This document shows positions 5,077 through 5,145 of a DNA stretch of 5,145 bases, piece by piece. The position numbers and the translations under genes are program-made. The notes under the pieces are model-generated. The model did not search any database and was not told the DNA's origin. It saw only the letters and a list, made by a program, of their open reading frames with translations. Position 1 is the stretch's first letter; each line of letters starts with the position of its first letter. Origin of the DNA: an uncultured Planctomycetaceae bacterium. GTDB lineage: Bacteria; Planctomycetota; Planctomycetia; Pirellulales; Pirellulaceae. Where the stretch lies: the NCBI GenBank assembly GCA_903921945.1, contig CAIXSC010000765.1:1-5145 (forward strand), in the 5' to 3' direction.

Positions 5077-5145
5077 ATGATACTGCCGGCGAGATCTCAG
5101 TTCCGAGGAATTTGGTCTGGCCACGCGTCACCCGATGGCAAGGGC
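5077..5145 (+). CDS. Possible start of a further gene, cut by the window end
   Basis: An ATG at 5077 preceded by GAGG (5065-5068, eight bases upstream) opens a frame that stays open for 23 codons to the window edge. GTG 5068 in the same frame is an alternative start. The visible residues (MILPARSQFRG, then IWSGHASPDGKG) do not identify a family. The basic start and Gly-containing end could precede another prepilin-like helix, since the other leaders here have a similar basic/aromatic stretch before a glycine, but nothing proves it. The same-strand position 46 bases after the last paralogue fits continuation of the operon. Confidence 0.35.
   Translation, partial: MILPARSQFRGIWSGHASPDGKG

Overview
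The window looks like a chromosomal segment from a planctomycete, probably of the Pirellulales type. Three things suggest this. The G+C content looks moderately high. The intergenic DNA carries a palindrome of the kind I remember as dispersed in planctomycete genomes. Two large proteins also resemble planctomycete-specific families: a multi-pass GT-C-like membrane protein and a membrane-anchored toroid-like protein. The assignment rests on pattern recognition, not on a search.

Layout, all genes on the + strand: a 61-residue Flp-type (type IVb) prepilin (5-190); a 597-bp gap with no convincing gene but several palindromes (191-787); a 568-residue multi-pass membrane protein (788-2494); a 386-residue membrane-anchored protein overlapping it by 4 bp (2491-3651); and three small Flp-like membrane proteins with C-terminal extensions (3665-4099, 4100-4471, 4617-5030). 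A further reading frame may start at 5077 and run off the end. From 788 to 4471 the genes overlap, touch or lie 13 bp apart, so this is very probably one operon. The last Flp-like gene follows after 145 bp containing a hairpin.

The main observation is that the four small proteins align as one family. In all four, the acidic residue at the start of the hydrophobic helix is followed exactly 20 residues later by Arg and 6 residues after that by Glu. The first protein is the short, classical form. The other three carry 55-83 extra residues that are poorly conserved, partly acidic and contain 0, 1 and 2 cysteines. They also place the acidic residue one position further from the candidate cleavage glycine than classical Flp pilins do.

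A working model is a set of paralogous surface or periplasmic subunits (one basic pilin and three elaborated ones), co-expressed with a GT-C-like membrane protein that might glycosylate them and a membrane-anchored toroid-like partner. No prepilin peptidase, ATPase, secretin or TadE/TadG gene is visible here, so assembly would depend on genes elsewhere.
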